From: Anolis sagrei
Taxonomy: Eukaryota; Chordata; Lepidosauria; Squamata; Anolidae
Direction of reading: 5' to 3'
NCBI RefSeq assembly: GCF_037176765.1
Contig: NC_090023.1
Location: forward strand, 170,049,506-170,113,505
Length of the DNA stretch: 64,000 nt
The translations under genes were made by a program, and so were the position numbers. The stretch's first letter is position 1; every line of letters starts with the position of its first letter. Below are positions 21,496 through 33,164 of this stretch, piece after piece. Under the pieces are notes generated by a model. The model had not been told where the DNA came from. It ran no database searches and saw only the letters and a program-made list of their open reading frames with translations.

Positions 21496-21834
21496 AATTT
21501 CCCCCTTTTGTGTTCATTTGGGACGCAGCTTGGAGCCTACGAAATGAGAGGAAAATGGTGTGACCCTAGGCCAGTCACACCCTCTCAGCCTCAGAGGAAA
21601 GCCGAGGCAAGACTCCTCTGAGGTTCAAATGACTTCCCTGCTATGGCGTTTCTCCTCCTCTTTGAGGCACAAGCCTCCTTCTGTGCGAGCCCGCCTCTCC
21701 TAGACTTGGATTGGAGAAGCGGGGAGATGCCTTTCTTCTAATTGGGTGCTCTTTCCTTGAGTGACAGGTGAAGCGACTTCACGCGCTCTCTTCTGTTGCG
21801 TTAAATACTTCCTGGCGTGGCTGGCGTCTGTGCA
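21496..21834. other. Unique flank upstream of tRNA gene
   Basis: More GC-rich than its surroundings and free of recognised repeats. No protein gene seen. Confidence 0.4.
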
Positions 21835-21916
21835 GCAGCGATGGCCGAGTGGTTAAGGCGTTGGACTTGAAATCCAATGGGGTCTCCCCGCGCAGGTTCG
21901 AACCCTGCTCGCTGCG
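21835..21916 (+). tRNA. tRNA-Ser (anticodon TGA)
   Basis: 82 bases with acceptor arms GCAGCGA and TCGCTGC plus discriminator G. D-arm A-box 'ggccgagtggtt', anticodon stem TTGGA/TCCAA with TGA at 21868-21870, long variable arm 'tggggtctccccgcg', and B-box 'ggttcgaaccc'. As recalled, it equals the vertebrate tRNA-Ser-TGA gene. A T-run for Pol III termination lies at 21935-21938. All arms pair, so it is a functional gene rather than a SINE head. It reads UCA codons. Confidence 0.97.
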
Positions 21917-22239
21917 AAAGCGTGGGTGCATTTCTTTTAATCACAAGTTTCTTTTAATTATAAGTAAGTCCTTCCTGTAAAAAGCGTACGATTTTCACAA
22001 TTAAAATAGTGCACTGGGTTCAAGTGAAATGAATGTTTAAGAGGCCGAGCCACACACAATTACTGGGTCACAACTATATGGACATTGTATTTATTTGCAA
22101 AGGACACAAAACCATATTTCAAACAAAATGAGGCAGCCAGAAGGGAAGGTGGCAGTATATAGAGAGAGAGCAATAAAAAGGAATATGGTCTCCCTCTTTC
22201 TCTCATATGTGTGTGTAGATAGATTGGGACCTCGGGAAG
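21917..22239. other. No recognisable feature
   Basis: tRNA downstream flank and AT-rich sequence with a short GA run near 22160. Confidence 0.4.
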
Positions 22240-23015
22240 TCTGACTTGGCCACGGTAGTCCATGCTCTGGTTACATCCCGTTTAGACTACTGCAACGCTC
22301 TCTACGTGGGGTTGCCCTTGAAGACGGCCCGGAAGCTTCAACTGGTCCAACGGGCGGCAGCCATGATACTAACAGGAGCGGAACGCAGGGAGCACACAAC
22401 CCCCTTGTTGTACCAGCTCCACTGGCTGCCGATCTGCTACCGGGCTCAATTCAAGGTGCTGCCGTTGGCCTATAAAGCCCTAAAAGGTTCCGGCCCAAGA
22501 TACCTAACTGACCGCATCTCGGCCTATGAGCCCACCAGGACTTTGAGATCTTCCGGGGAGGCCCTGCTCTCGATCCCGCCTGCCTCACAGGCACGGCTGG
22601 CGGGGACGAGAGATAGGGCCTTCTCGGTGGTGGCTCCTCGGCTGTGGAACACTCTTCCCATGGACATCAGACTGGCTCCTTCCCTGATGATATTCCGCAG
22701 AAAATTAAAAACTTGGCTGTTTAAGAAGGCGTTTGAACAAGAAGTGCAATGATTGGTAAGGACGATAGGAATGGAACAACGGATAATGATACTGGATTGT
22801 GGTTTGGACGATGAGACGATGTGAAATGGCTTTTGTAGTAATTGATGATGTTTTTGAGGATAATGTTGTTGTTAATGCTGGACTGTGGATTGTTTTAGAT
22901 TGCGTCTTGAATTTTGAACCCTGTTTTTCTATGTTGTACACCGCTGTGAGTCGCCTTCGGGCTGAGAACAGCGGTATATAAGCAAAGTAAATAAATAAAT
23001 AAAGTAAATAAATAA
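22240..23015 (+). mobile_element. L2-clade LINE 3' end
   Basis: The frame 22246-22752 is open for 168 codons: [62 protein letters not shown] 3' UTR with the 'gagtcgccttcgggctgaga' hairpin and an (AAAT)n tail follow. It is 5'-truncated in the RT thumb region, but its frame is intact, so it is relatively young. Confidence 0.92.
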
Positions 23016-23059
23016 ATTCCCTACCTTTCACACACACATATACACACACACACATATAC

Positions 23060-24055
23060 GATCTGGTCGATGGTAAACCAGATCGGGGTATAGGGTGGCA
23101 ACCTGTGTTGGACGGGGTTACACTCCCCCTGAAACCACAGGTCCGTAGCTTGGGAGTCCTCCTGGACTCATCGCTCACGCTTCAGGCTCAGGCGTCGGCG
23201 GTGGCCGGGAGGGCTTTTGCACAACTGAGACTTGTGCGCCAGCTACGACCGTACCTCGCTAAGGCTGATCTGGCCGGGGTGGTCCACGCCTTAGTCACCT
23301 CCAGACTGGACGACTGCAATGCGCTCTACATGGGGCTGCCCTTGAAAACAGCTCGGAAACTCCAATTGGTCCAATGGGCAGCAGCCAGGATGTTAACTGG
23401 CGCTCCCTACAGAGAGAGGTCAACCCTCCTGTTTAAGGAGCTCCACTGGCTGCCGTTTATTTTCCGAGCCCAATTTAAGGTGCAGGTGCTTACCTACAAA
23501 GCCCTGAACGGTTTGGGACCACCCTACCTGCGTGACCGTATCGTTGTCTACGAACCCACACGTTCACTCCGGTCATCTGGAGAGACCCTGCTCGTGATCC
23601 CGCCCGCGTCACAAGCGCGCTTGGTGGGGACACGAGACAGGGCCTTCTCTGTGGTGGCCCCCCGCCTCTGGAATGCCCTCCCAAAAGACCTCAGACAAGC
23701 CCCTACATTGGCAGTCTTCAGAAAGAATTTGAAAACCTGGCTGTTCTAATGTGCCTTTTCAGACTAGGAACCCCAGTACCAAATCCCAGAAGCACTTTAG
23801 TTAGAACCAAGATCACCGCACACCGCACACCGCACTTATATTATAATCCCATATCCCTCCGACACATCAGCACTTTTAATCCTGTACCCCTACTCTGGCC
23901 GGCTCAGTTTTAATAATGTCTTGTTGTACTGCTACTGTTATTGTTCTTGCTTAACTGTTTTATTTGCTAGGTACTGTATTGTTGAATTGTGTGGGCTTCG
24001 GCCTGTTGTAAGCCGCATCGAATCCCTTGGGAGATGCTAGCGGGGTACAAATAAA

Positions 24056-24092
<37 letters not shown>
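23060..24092 (+). mobile_element. L2-clade LINE 3' end
   Basis: The frame 23105-23749 has 214 codons: [60 protein letters not shown]. The 3' UTR ends with 'gctagcggggtacaaataaag' and an AAT tail. This tail type differs from that of the copy at 22240, so two L2 subfamilies lie side by side. Confidence 0.92.
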
Positions 24093-24094
<2 letters not shown>

Positions 24095-24098
24095 TACA

Positions 24099-24570
24099 TC
24101 TATATAAATAAAAATGTAATGTTCGTTTGTGGGATTAACAGAACTCAAAAACCAGTGGGCCAATTGACACCAAATTTGGACACAAGACACCTAAGAACCC
24201 AATGTATGTCCTTCACTCAAAAAAAATTGATTTTGTCATTTGGGAATTGTAATTGATGGGATTTGTAGTTCACCTACAATCAAAGAGCATTCTGAACTCC
24301 ATCAATTATGGCATTGAACCAATCCTGGGGCAAAGAACTCCCATGATCAACAGAAAATACTACAAGGGTTTGGTGGGCATTGACCTTGAGTATGGGAGTT
24401 GTAGTTCACCTACATACAGAGAGCACTTTGGACTCAAACAATGATGGATCCAGACCAAACTTGCCATGGATATTCCATATGCCCAAATGTGAATACTGGT
24501 GAAGTTTGGGGGAAAATAGATCCTGACATTTGGGAGTTGTAGTTGCTGGGATTCACCTACAATCAAAGAT
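24099..24570 (+). mobile_element. Helitron 5' part with shared module
   Basis: It starts TCTATATAAATAAAAATGTA and then contains the module 'cctacaatcaaagagcattc' that also occurs inside hAT elements. No CTRR end is seen; it passes into a LINE 3' tail at about 24571-24683. Confidence 0.65.
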
Positions 24571-24683
24571 TATAGCCACCCTGAGTCCAGTCCCCGTCCC
24601 CCATCCTCCCCCGGAGGGGTTGAGAAGGGCGGGGTACAAATATCCGAAATAATAATAATAATAATAATAATTATAATAATTAT
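24571..24683 (+). mobile_element. LINE 3' tail fragment with AAT array
   Basis: 'ccaccctgagtccagtcccc', 'gggttgagaagggcggggta', then AAT units. It is the reverse of the fragment at 45425-45520. Confidence 0.55.
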
Positions 24684-26250
24684 ATAGAATCATAGAATCA
24701 AAGAGTTGGAAGAGACCTCATGGGCCATCCAGTCCAACCCCCTGCCAAGAAGCAGGAATATTGCATTCAAATCACCCCTGACAGATGGCCATCCAGCCTC
24801 TGTTTAAAAGCTTCCAAAGAAGGAGCCTCCACTACACTCCGGGGCAGAGAGTTCCACTGCTGAACGGCTCTCACAGTCAGGAAGTTCTTCCTAATGTTCA
24901 GATGGAATCTCCTCTCTTGTAGTTTGAAGCCATTGTTCCATTGTGTCCTAGTCTCCAGGGAAGCAGAAAACAAGCTTGCTCCCTCCTCCCTGTGGCTTCC
25001 TTTCACATATTTATACATGGCTATCATATCTCCTCTCAGCCTTCTCTTCTTCAGGCTAAACATGCCCAGCTCCTTAAGCTGCTCCTCATAGGGCTTGTTC
25101 TCTAGAACCTTGATCATTTTAGTCGCCCTCCTCTGGACACATTCCAGCTTGTCAATATCTCTCTTGAATTGTGGATCCCAGAATTGGACACAATATTCCA
25201 GGTGTGGTTTAACCAAGGCAGAATAGAGGGGCAGCATGACTTCCCTAGATCTAGGCACTAGGCTCCTGTTGATGCAGGCCAAAATCCCATTGGTTTTTTT
25301 TTTTTTTTTTTGTCGCCACATCACATTGTTAGCTCATGTTTAACTTGTTGTCCACGAGGACTCCAAGATCTTTTTCACACGTACTGCCCTCGAGCCATGC
25401 GTCCCCCATTCTGTATCTTTGCACTTTGTTTTTTTCTGCCAAAGGGGAGTATCTTGCATTTGTCACTGTTGAACTTCATTTTGTTAGTTTTGACCCATCT
25501 CTCTAATCTGTCAAGATCGTTTTGAATTCTGCTCCTGTCCTCTGGAGTATTGGCTATCCCTCCCAATTTGGTGTCGTCTGCAAACTTGATGATCCTGCCT
25601 TCTAGCCCTTCATCTAAGTCATTAATAAAGATGTTGAACAGGACCGGGCCCAGGACGGAACCCTGCAGCACTCCAATTGTCACTTCTTTCCAAGATGAAG
25701 AGGAAGCATTGCTGAGCACCCTCTGGGTTCGCCTATTTAACCAATTATTGATCCACCTCACCGTAGTTTTGCCTAGCCCACATTGGACTAGTTTCCTTGC
25801 CAGAAGGTCATGGGGGACCTTGTCGAAGGCCTTACTGAAATCCAGGTACGCTACATCCACGGCATTCCCCGCATCTACCCAGCTTGTAGCTCTATCGAAG
25901 AAAGAGATCAGATTAGTCTGGCATGACTTGTTTTTGATAAATCCATGTTGACTATTAGCAATGACCGCATTTGTTTCTAAGTGTTTGCAGACCACTTACT
26001 TAACAATCTTTTCCAGAATCTTGCCCGGCATCGACGTGAGGCTGACCGGACGGTAATTGTTTGGGTCATCCTTTTTTCCCTTCTTAAAGATTGGGACCAC
26101 ATTGGCCCTCCTCCAATCTGCTGGAACTTCTTCTGTTCTCCAAGAACGCTCAAAGATGGTTGCCAATGGTTCCAAAATGGTTCCGAAATGTCAATGGTTT
26201 CAAAAAGATCATAGACATTCTGGCACCAGCATTTTCCAAAAGCCTTCCGC
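24684..26250 (-). mobile_element. CR1 LINE, 5'-truncated, with RT
   Basis: The minus strand encodes in order: HGFIKNKSCQTNLISFFD; LDFSKAFDKVPHDLLARKL; GVLQGSVLGPVLFNIFINDL; the RT catalytic FADDTKLGG; LERWVKTNKMKFNSDKCKIL; then [40 protein letters not shown] and the C-terminus [20 protein letters not shown]. The tail is CR1-type (reverse of TTGATTCTATGATTCTA). A few frame breaks and an A-run separate the 206- and 185-codon frames. It lacks the endonuclease half. Confidence 0.93.
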
Positions 26251-26849
26251 ATCAACAGCATATGTTCTTAATTTTCATTAGTAAACACAAAATTTTATAT
26301 TAAGGCAAAACAACTACAAAGGGTCGCCATCACATCTTATTTAATAATAACACTTTACTATTTCCACATTGTACATTCCCCTGCATTTATTTCTCTGGTT
26401 AGAAACTCTGCCAGGACCGTATTCTGGATTGATCACTTTTTCATGTTTAACAATTAAACAGCAGACTCAAGGGCTATGAGTGAAATACTAGTAATAAAGT
26501 ATTTCAGACACAATCTAAAAGCCCTCCCAAACTACCCACAAATGAAGCAATGTGTTTTCTCTGGCCTGCACAAGCCCTGTGAACGCCCCCCCCCTCTCAA
26601 AATAGGAGGGTGGGAGAAATCAACCAAAATGACTCCTATAAATAACGTTATGTGAATTCTAGTGAATCTAAGTCATACAAATACAGTTTGCTGGTCAGTC
26701 TTGGGGGCTATGACCCTATCCCCTCCAAAGCTGCCCACTGTTAACTAATGATTTGCTATAAAGTCATTAGTTAACAATTAGTTTTCTTTCCTACTAATGG
26801 TATCTTCTCACTTTCCCCATGATATCAAGTTGCTTTTAGGAGGGTTTCC
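26251..26849. other. No recognisable feature
   Basis: Unique-looking sequence with a poly-C run near 26587. No gene seen. Confidence 0.4.
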
Positions 26850-27800
26850 CCAGCCGGGGGAAATCCTTGAGGACCGCACCAAAGAGAGTCCTGGAAACCT
26901 TGGTGAGGCCAGCGAAGCCAATTCCAGTGGTTAAAATATTAAAAATAATAATACCTCACCAAAGTGGAAGAAGTTCAGCGACCGAGGTGTTTATTAGCGA
27001 TTCAGCTGCAATCGGATGCATTGCAGGGATAATTCCACCACAAGCATAAGCATACAGAGACCGGGAAGCATTTTTATAGCAAAAGTACAGTTTCGCAAAT
27101 TTGAAATTCCCGCCCGCCTTCCCCGCCCGGCTTGTTGGTGATTGGTGGATGGGAGGAGGCTTGCCGAACCTCCCCCGCGCTCAGCCAATCACCGAGCTCC
27201 CTTGCTTCGGGCGGACCAATCAGGATCGTCCGGCCGCTTCGAGGGGCTAGCGAATCAGGAGCGAGGAGGCGGGACGAAGAAATGACAGTGGAGGGGAAGG
27301 ATTATGACAATCTTGACCAAGAATCTTCATGGTCCGGGGCAAAGTCGGGCCAGTGGTGAAGACAGCTATTGTTTGAGTCAATGGGTGGGTGATTGAACCA
27401 ATCTGACTTTTCCTGTCAGTGCCGGATTAGCTGAGTTCAGTGAAGAGTTTCAAGTGATATGATCAGGGTTGGGCACAGGACCCCCTGATGGGCAGTCTCA
27501 CCCTTATTGTCCTTGGTAAATTAGTTTCTGACCGGAGGAAGAATATCACTTGTTGGCCATGCTCCGAAGACAAATGAAGAAACTTCATGAACTATTGTCC
27601 ATGCAAGGGATGAGCAAATATGAGTTCCATTGTGGGGCAAATGACCCCTCGGGGCAGCTGTGCACGCTTCAGTCTTTTGCTTCATAGTTTTAGTAGGGCA
27701 AAGTTAAAGGGTAAGACAAGCAATGTTTCATAGCAAGATACATACATACATTCAAATCATAAGCATTTCATAGCAACAAAAACCCCATCTTTGTCCCACA
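26850..27800 (-). mobile_element. Probable LTR of a retrovirus-like element (fossil)
   Basis: GC-rich island unlike its neighbours. Read on the minus strand it begins TGTGGGACAAAG near 27800 and has CCAAT-type boxes around 27190-27255, a TATA-like 'tataaaaatgc' near 27075, and AATAAA followed by a short R/U5-like stretch near 26990-26940. No gag, pol or env is seen beside it, so it looks like a solo or isolated LTR. The family is not determined and the left edge is approximate. Confidence 0.4.
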
Positions 27801-28355
27801 TCCCAAGTATATTTAATAAAAGGATTAATTTTCATGAAGAAGTCTGAAGTCCAATGTTTTAAAAGGTCTTTGAGGAAAGTTCATGAGGGAGATAGTATGT
27901 ACTCAAGTCCAAGACAGGCAGGCAGAGAGTCCAATGATCATTGGGAAGACTGGCAGATGAAACCCCAGCTGTGCTGCAACTGATTCATGCTTTTGTTCCT
28001 TGGGAAACTACAACTCTCACAAAGGGCAGAAGTCCCAAGATCCAGCCATTTCCCAAAAGCCTCGTGGGATCCTTGTTGTCAGTGCCCTGGCAATGTGACC
28101 AAGACCCAACCCCTGCCATGTAGTCTGGTACCCCTGCCCCCCGCAGAACCACAAGTCACTATCCCCCATTTGGGGGGGGGGGGGAGGGTGTGCTTGACAT
28201 CACCCTCAGTGGGGAAGCTAGCTCTCCACAAAAGTCAACATCAACACTGAAATACAACACCATCTGAGCTCTGCGAGTGCAGCAGTTTTTAATGAAGCGG
28301 ACAGTGTTTGAGGATCAAGACATTCATAGGGATACCAAGATGCTTGTTTATAAAG
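27801..28355. other. No recognisable feature
   Basis: No gene found; a poly-G run lies at about 28172-28184. Confidence 0.4.
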
Positions 28356-28358
28356 CTG

Positions 28359-28966
28359 CTAGCTGTACCCACACACAGTTGCTGTGGCCAACCTTCCCTC
28401 TCCTTTCTTTCTCTCCTTCCTTCCTTTTTTTCCTTTCCTTCTCTCCTTCCTTCTCTACCTCTTTTCTTCCTTCCCCTCCCTTTTTCTTTCTCTCCTTTCT
28501 TTCTTCTCTACTTTTTCTTGGACTGTAACTCCCAGCAGTCTTCCTGATTGATCTATCTACCTACTATCCATCTCTATCGAATCTATATGTCTTCTCTATC
28601 TGGAGGATTGCTGGGAGTTGCAGTCCAGGAATAGAAAATAGGAAATGTGTATGGATTGGGATGATCTCAAAGAAATCCAAGGAGAAGAAAACTTGCATCT
28701 TGGAAGCAGTGCATTTGGAGCATTCTCCTCCCCTAAAGGGCCTGGTCTAGGGGATGCTGGGAGCTGTCATTTTCACACATGCGCTATATCGTCATTTAGC
28801 TTTATGGGGTTTTTAAGCCCTTTCCAGTGTTTTGGGAAGGGTTTATGAGTGATGGTCATTCATTGGTCTGTTAGGGGTGTAGTGTTCAAATTTCGTGTCA
28901 ATTCGTTCAGTGGTTTTTGAATTATGTTAATCCCACAAACGAACATTACATTTTTATTTATATAGA
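28359..28966 (-). mobile_element. Helitron, minus strand, with purine tract
   Basis: The minus strand starts TCTATATAAATAAAAATGTA at 28966 and ends near CTAG at 28359-28362 behind 'ccacagcaactgtg'. On its own strand it carries GGAA-type repeats (28396-28520), as does the copy at 19606. Confidence 0.65.
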
Positions 28967-29420
28967 TTGTCCTCCCAACCCTGTTATGTGTCTGCAAAAA
29001 ATGGGCAGTCTACAGACGTTCTGGAACAATTCCATCAGCGTTGCCTCAAAAAATCCTGCAAATCTCTTGGGATGGAAGGCAGACAAATGTCAGCATTTTG
29101 GAAGAAGTGAAGACCACCAGCATTGAAGCAATGATCCTTCGCCATCAACTCTACTGGACTGGCCATGTTGTCCAAGTACTCGATCACATCTCCAAAAGCA
29201 GTTACTATACTCTCAACTCAAGAATGGAAAACAGAATGTTGGCGGACAGCAAAAGGGATTTAAAGATAGGCTTAAAAACTGTGGCATAGACACAGAGAAC
29301 TTGGAAGCCCTGGCCCTTGAGTGCTCTAGCTGGAGGTCAGCTGTTACCGACAGTGCTGTGGCCTGCAAAGAAGCATGAATGAAGGGAGAAAAGGGGAAAT
29401 GTGTTAAGAGGAAGGTGTGT
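28967..29420 (+). mobile_element. Unclassified LINE, C-terminal part
   Basis: It encodes LQISWDGRQTNVSILEEVKT and TSIEAMILRHQLYWTGHVVQ, then NRMLADSKRDLKIGLKTVA. This is the post-RT region of the same LINE family as at 50312-51780 (there minus). It starts exactly where the Helitron ends. Confidence 0.7.
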
Positions 29421-29617
29421 CAAGCCAACCCTTGTTGGGACCGCCTTCCATCTGGAAACTTCAAGAATACGTCTCTACAGTCACCTATGGACCCACCGCC
29501 AAGACCCTACACTTGGAAGGCAATCATACTCAGCTGAGAGTGATAGTCTATCATAATAATCTTCTCACTCATCCTCTAAACTGATCTTCTTCTTGTTATC
29601 TCAGTAAGAGATAAGGA
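29421..29617. other. Probable continuation of the LINE 3' end
   Basis: Weak similarity only; no frame. Confidence 0.3.
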
Positions 29618-30660
29618 AGGTCGATCATAAGCGGATCATGGTATAGGGTGGCAACCTGTGCTCGATGGGATTGCACTCCCCCTGAAGTTACAGGTCTGCA
29701 GCTTGGGTGTCCTCCTAGATTCATCACTGATGCCTGAAGCCCAGACATCAGCAGTGGTTGGAAGGGCCTTCTCACAATTAAAACTCATGCACCAGCTGCA
29801 ACCGTATCTCATGGTCGGATCTGGCCATGGTGGTCCATGCCTTAGTCCCCTCCAGATTGGATTATTGTAATGCACTCTACGTGGGGCTGCCCTTGAAGAC
29901 GGCTCGGAAATTTCAATAAGTCCAACGGGTGGCAGTCAGGTTACTAACTGGAGCAACTTACAGGGAGCAGTCAACCCCTGTTTAAGGAGCTCCATTGACT
30001 GCCGTTCATTTTCCAGTCCCAATTCAAGATGCAGGTTCTTACCTACAAAGCCCTGAACGGTTTGAGATCTGCCTACCTACGTGACCGCATTTCTATTTAC
30101 AAACCCATGTGATCTCTTCGATCATCTGGAGAGGCACTGCTCTCACTCCTGCCCCCTTCGCAGGCACGATTGGTGGCAACGAGGGAGAGGGTGGAATGAG
30201 GGAGAGGGTGGGGGAGAGGGCCCCCCGACTCTGGAACTCACTTCACAAGGATATCAGGGAAGACCCCACATTGGCAGTCTTTAGGAGGAGCCTGAAAACG
30301 TGTCTGTTCCAGTGTGCCTTCCCTGAATAAGGAAACAATGCCCTGCTGTGATTAATTCTCTACAATTGTCCTCAGAAGCACTTTAACTACCCGTTGGGTT
30401 GGTCTCTCTACATTATCTTTTAAAACCCTCCTGCTTATATACATCCTACCTCTGTTCATGCCCAGTGTTTATTTTAATTTTTAATGTATTAATTTAATTT
30501 TTAATGTATTAATTTAATTTATTACATCTGGCCCGGCCATAAGGTTTTTAATTCTCTGTGTTATTGTTTATATGTGAGTTATATTAATTGTACTGTTTTA
30601 TTTGCTTGCTGTTTTGTTTTTACTGATATGTTGTTGGGCTTAGCCTCATGTAAGCTGCCC
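29618..30660 (+). mobile_element. L2-clade LINE 3' end, degraded
   Basis: Same subfamily as 23060 ('ggtatagggtggcaacctgt' opening). It encodes LQVCSLGVLLDSSLMPEAQT, with later L2 motifs in other frames. The 3' UTR ends in 'ttgggcttagcctcatgtaa'. Confidence 0.8.
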
Positions 30661-30794
30661 CCACTTGTCAACCCACTATCAAAGGTGCTTCAGCCAACCA
30701 TTTGCAAAAGTCAAATTACTGCTGAAGCAGGTCAATAGCAGAATCTAGGGCCTGGGCAGGTTTAGGGTTGAGGAATTTGTGATTTCCTGGATAT
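30661..30794. other. Unrecognised spacer
   Basis: Short unique sequence. Confidence 0.3.
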
Positions 30795-32215
30795 CATCAT
30801 CATCATCATCATCATATTTAATTACTTATTAATCGCCCTCCATCCGAGAATGCTCTAGGCGATTTACAGCTAAATTGTAAAAGATAAAATACATACATAG
30901 AGATTTTAAAAATTAACAGAGATCAAATGCTCTATAAAAAGCCAAGTCTTAAGTACTAGAGTAAAAGGTCCTAAGCCATGCATGACTCTCATATAGGGTG
31001 GCAAGGAATTCCATAAGGCAGGGGCAGAAATAGAGAAAGCCCTGCGTCTGGTCCTTTCCAAGTGCACTTCTCTAGGACATGGTATATAGAGTAAGACACG
31101 TTGGGCTGTTCATTGCGACTTCCGATGATGGGAGAAGGAGAGGTGATCCCTAAGGTACGATGTACCCTGGCTGTAAAGAATTTTAAAGGCCAGAACTAAC
31201 TTCTTATACAGGCCACGGTACTCAGTTGGAAGCCAACGTAAATGTTGCAGCACTGATGTTATGTGGCATCTCATGGGCGTTCTTGTGAGTAACTTGGCTG
31301 CCGCATTCTGAACAATACGGAGCTTTCGGGTCGTAGACATCGGAAGGCCAACATACAGGGCATTGCAATAGTCCAGCCTAGACGTGACCTGGTATGAATG
31401 ACAGTTGCCAGAGCCTCGTCAGATAGGTAGGGTGCCAGTTGCCTCGCTTGTCGTAGATGGAAAAAGGCCTGTTTGCTGGCAGCAGCGACCTGAGTTTCCA
31501 TTGTCAGCTGCGAATCCAGGACGACACCTAAGCTCTTAACAGTGGTCGATGGAGATAGGACGGCACCATCGAAGGTGGGTAACAGATGAGTCAGACCTGT
31601 CGGGCGGCCATGCCAGAGAATCTCAGTCTTCGCCGGGTTCACCAGTCTGCTAGCACGTAGCCAGTTCGACAGAGCTTGCAGACATAGGGTGAAATTGTCT
31701 GGAATTGACGTTGCTCCAGGCTCCAAGCGCAGAAGGAGTTGGGTATAATCCGCATATTGGTAGCAGTCCAGGCCAAACTAGCAAGGGGTCTAACGTAGAT
31801 GTTGAAGAGAAGAGGAGAGAGAATTGTACCTTGGGGGACCCCACATAGGAGGGGGGATCTATCGGAGACTTGATCCATGTATTCCACGCATTGACTCCAG
31901 TTCCGGATAAATAAGTTGAACCAATTAAGGGCCTGACTGGCAAGACGGTGAATCATTAGATCGTAATCGACGGTGGCAAACGCTGCTGTAAGGTCGAGAA
32001 GTACCAATAGTGCGGATCCACCGTTGTCAGACTGGCAACGGAGTTCATCTGTAATGGCAACCAGGACTGTCTCCGTCCCATGGCCCCGGCGAAAACCTGA
32101 CTGGAAAGGGTCCAAGCCAGCTGTGTCATCCAGGAATTACTGCAATTGTCCCAGTACAGCCCGCTCTATCACCTTACCTAAGAATATCGATGGTTTCTCC
32201 AGCTCAAATCAGCTT
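30795..32215 (-). mobile_element. L2-clade LINE with RT, degraded
   Basis: The minus strand encodes FQSGFRRGHGTETVLVAITD, ALLVLLDLTAAFATVDYDLM, CGVPQGTILSPLLFNIYVRP, then LGVVLDSQLTMETQVAAASK. The 3' end has 'cgattaataagtaattaaat' (reversed) and a (GAT)n tail. It is dead. Confidence 0.88.
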
Positions 32216-33144
32216 GACTGATGGTGAGAGACTATGAGATCTACAGTTCAGGACTGATATAGGTTCCCTGCCCTTGGACCAGTGGAAATGACTGTTGTCC
32301 AAGTACAGAAAAATATATCTTGGTGCTGACAACTAGGCAGCATTGCCGAAACTGATCGATCCAAAGAGATGTGGAGGAAGCAATAACTGCTGATGAGTAT
32401 CACAGCACCCAGAGCTGAACATATACTGATAATTTCACTGTGATGCAGTTTTATTACTTTCTTTATAAGATTTATAACCTTTCATTGACTGCCAGCCAAC
32501 AACCCCAGACCATCTCGCCACTCCTTTGTGATGAATTTAGAAAAGGATGGTGCTTGCCTTCAGGAAATTAAAATTTTGCAATCACCATATGACTCATTCT
32601 TGGTCACACTTGCTGCTGTTGATAAAGACGATGCTATTGTCCCATTTCTCAAAATAAAATGAAGCAATCTCTTTGTGCGGGCTTAGTCATCGTGAGATAA
32701 GGATTTTGAGTGACAGACCTATTTGCTTTCATGGCCCTCTACATTAAGTTGTAGCTCAGTTTCGGAGGCATAGGTTGCTTTGCAAATTAGACATCTAAAA
32801 CCCAAGACTCAAATATGCTCTTGATTTATAGCAGGATGTTGGGACTGCGGTTTGTAAGTAACAGCAGCAACCTCTCTATAATCACTACTAAAATCCATGG
32901 ATAGCTGTCATGAAAGGATCCAGTTTGCTGTCATGATTTTGAAGGCTGGAATATGAAAAAAAGCAATGCCAAAGTTGTCTCCTCAAATTAAAACTCCTTA
33001 TCTAAACTCTTCTGCATAGAAAGCATTGGCTGTACCATTCAGTTTATCGAGAATCTAGGGCACACGTATCAAATGCAAGATCCATGGGCTGAATGCGGGC
33101 CACCATGTCATTTTATGTGAGCTTTAAGTACTAGGGCAACATAG
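32216..33144. other. No recognisable feature
   Basis: Longest stretch here without an identifiable repeat or gene. It is probably unique host DNA or very old repeats. Confidence 0.4.
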
Positions 33145-33164
33145 GCCCCTTCTACACTGCCATA

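Noticed and set aside
26867-27359. Short frames in the GC-rich block
   Set aside because: They lie in an LTR-like segment and show no protein family.
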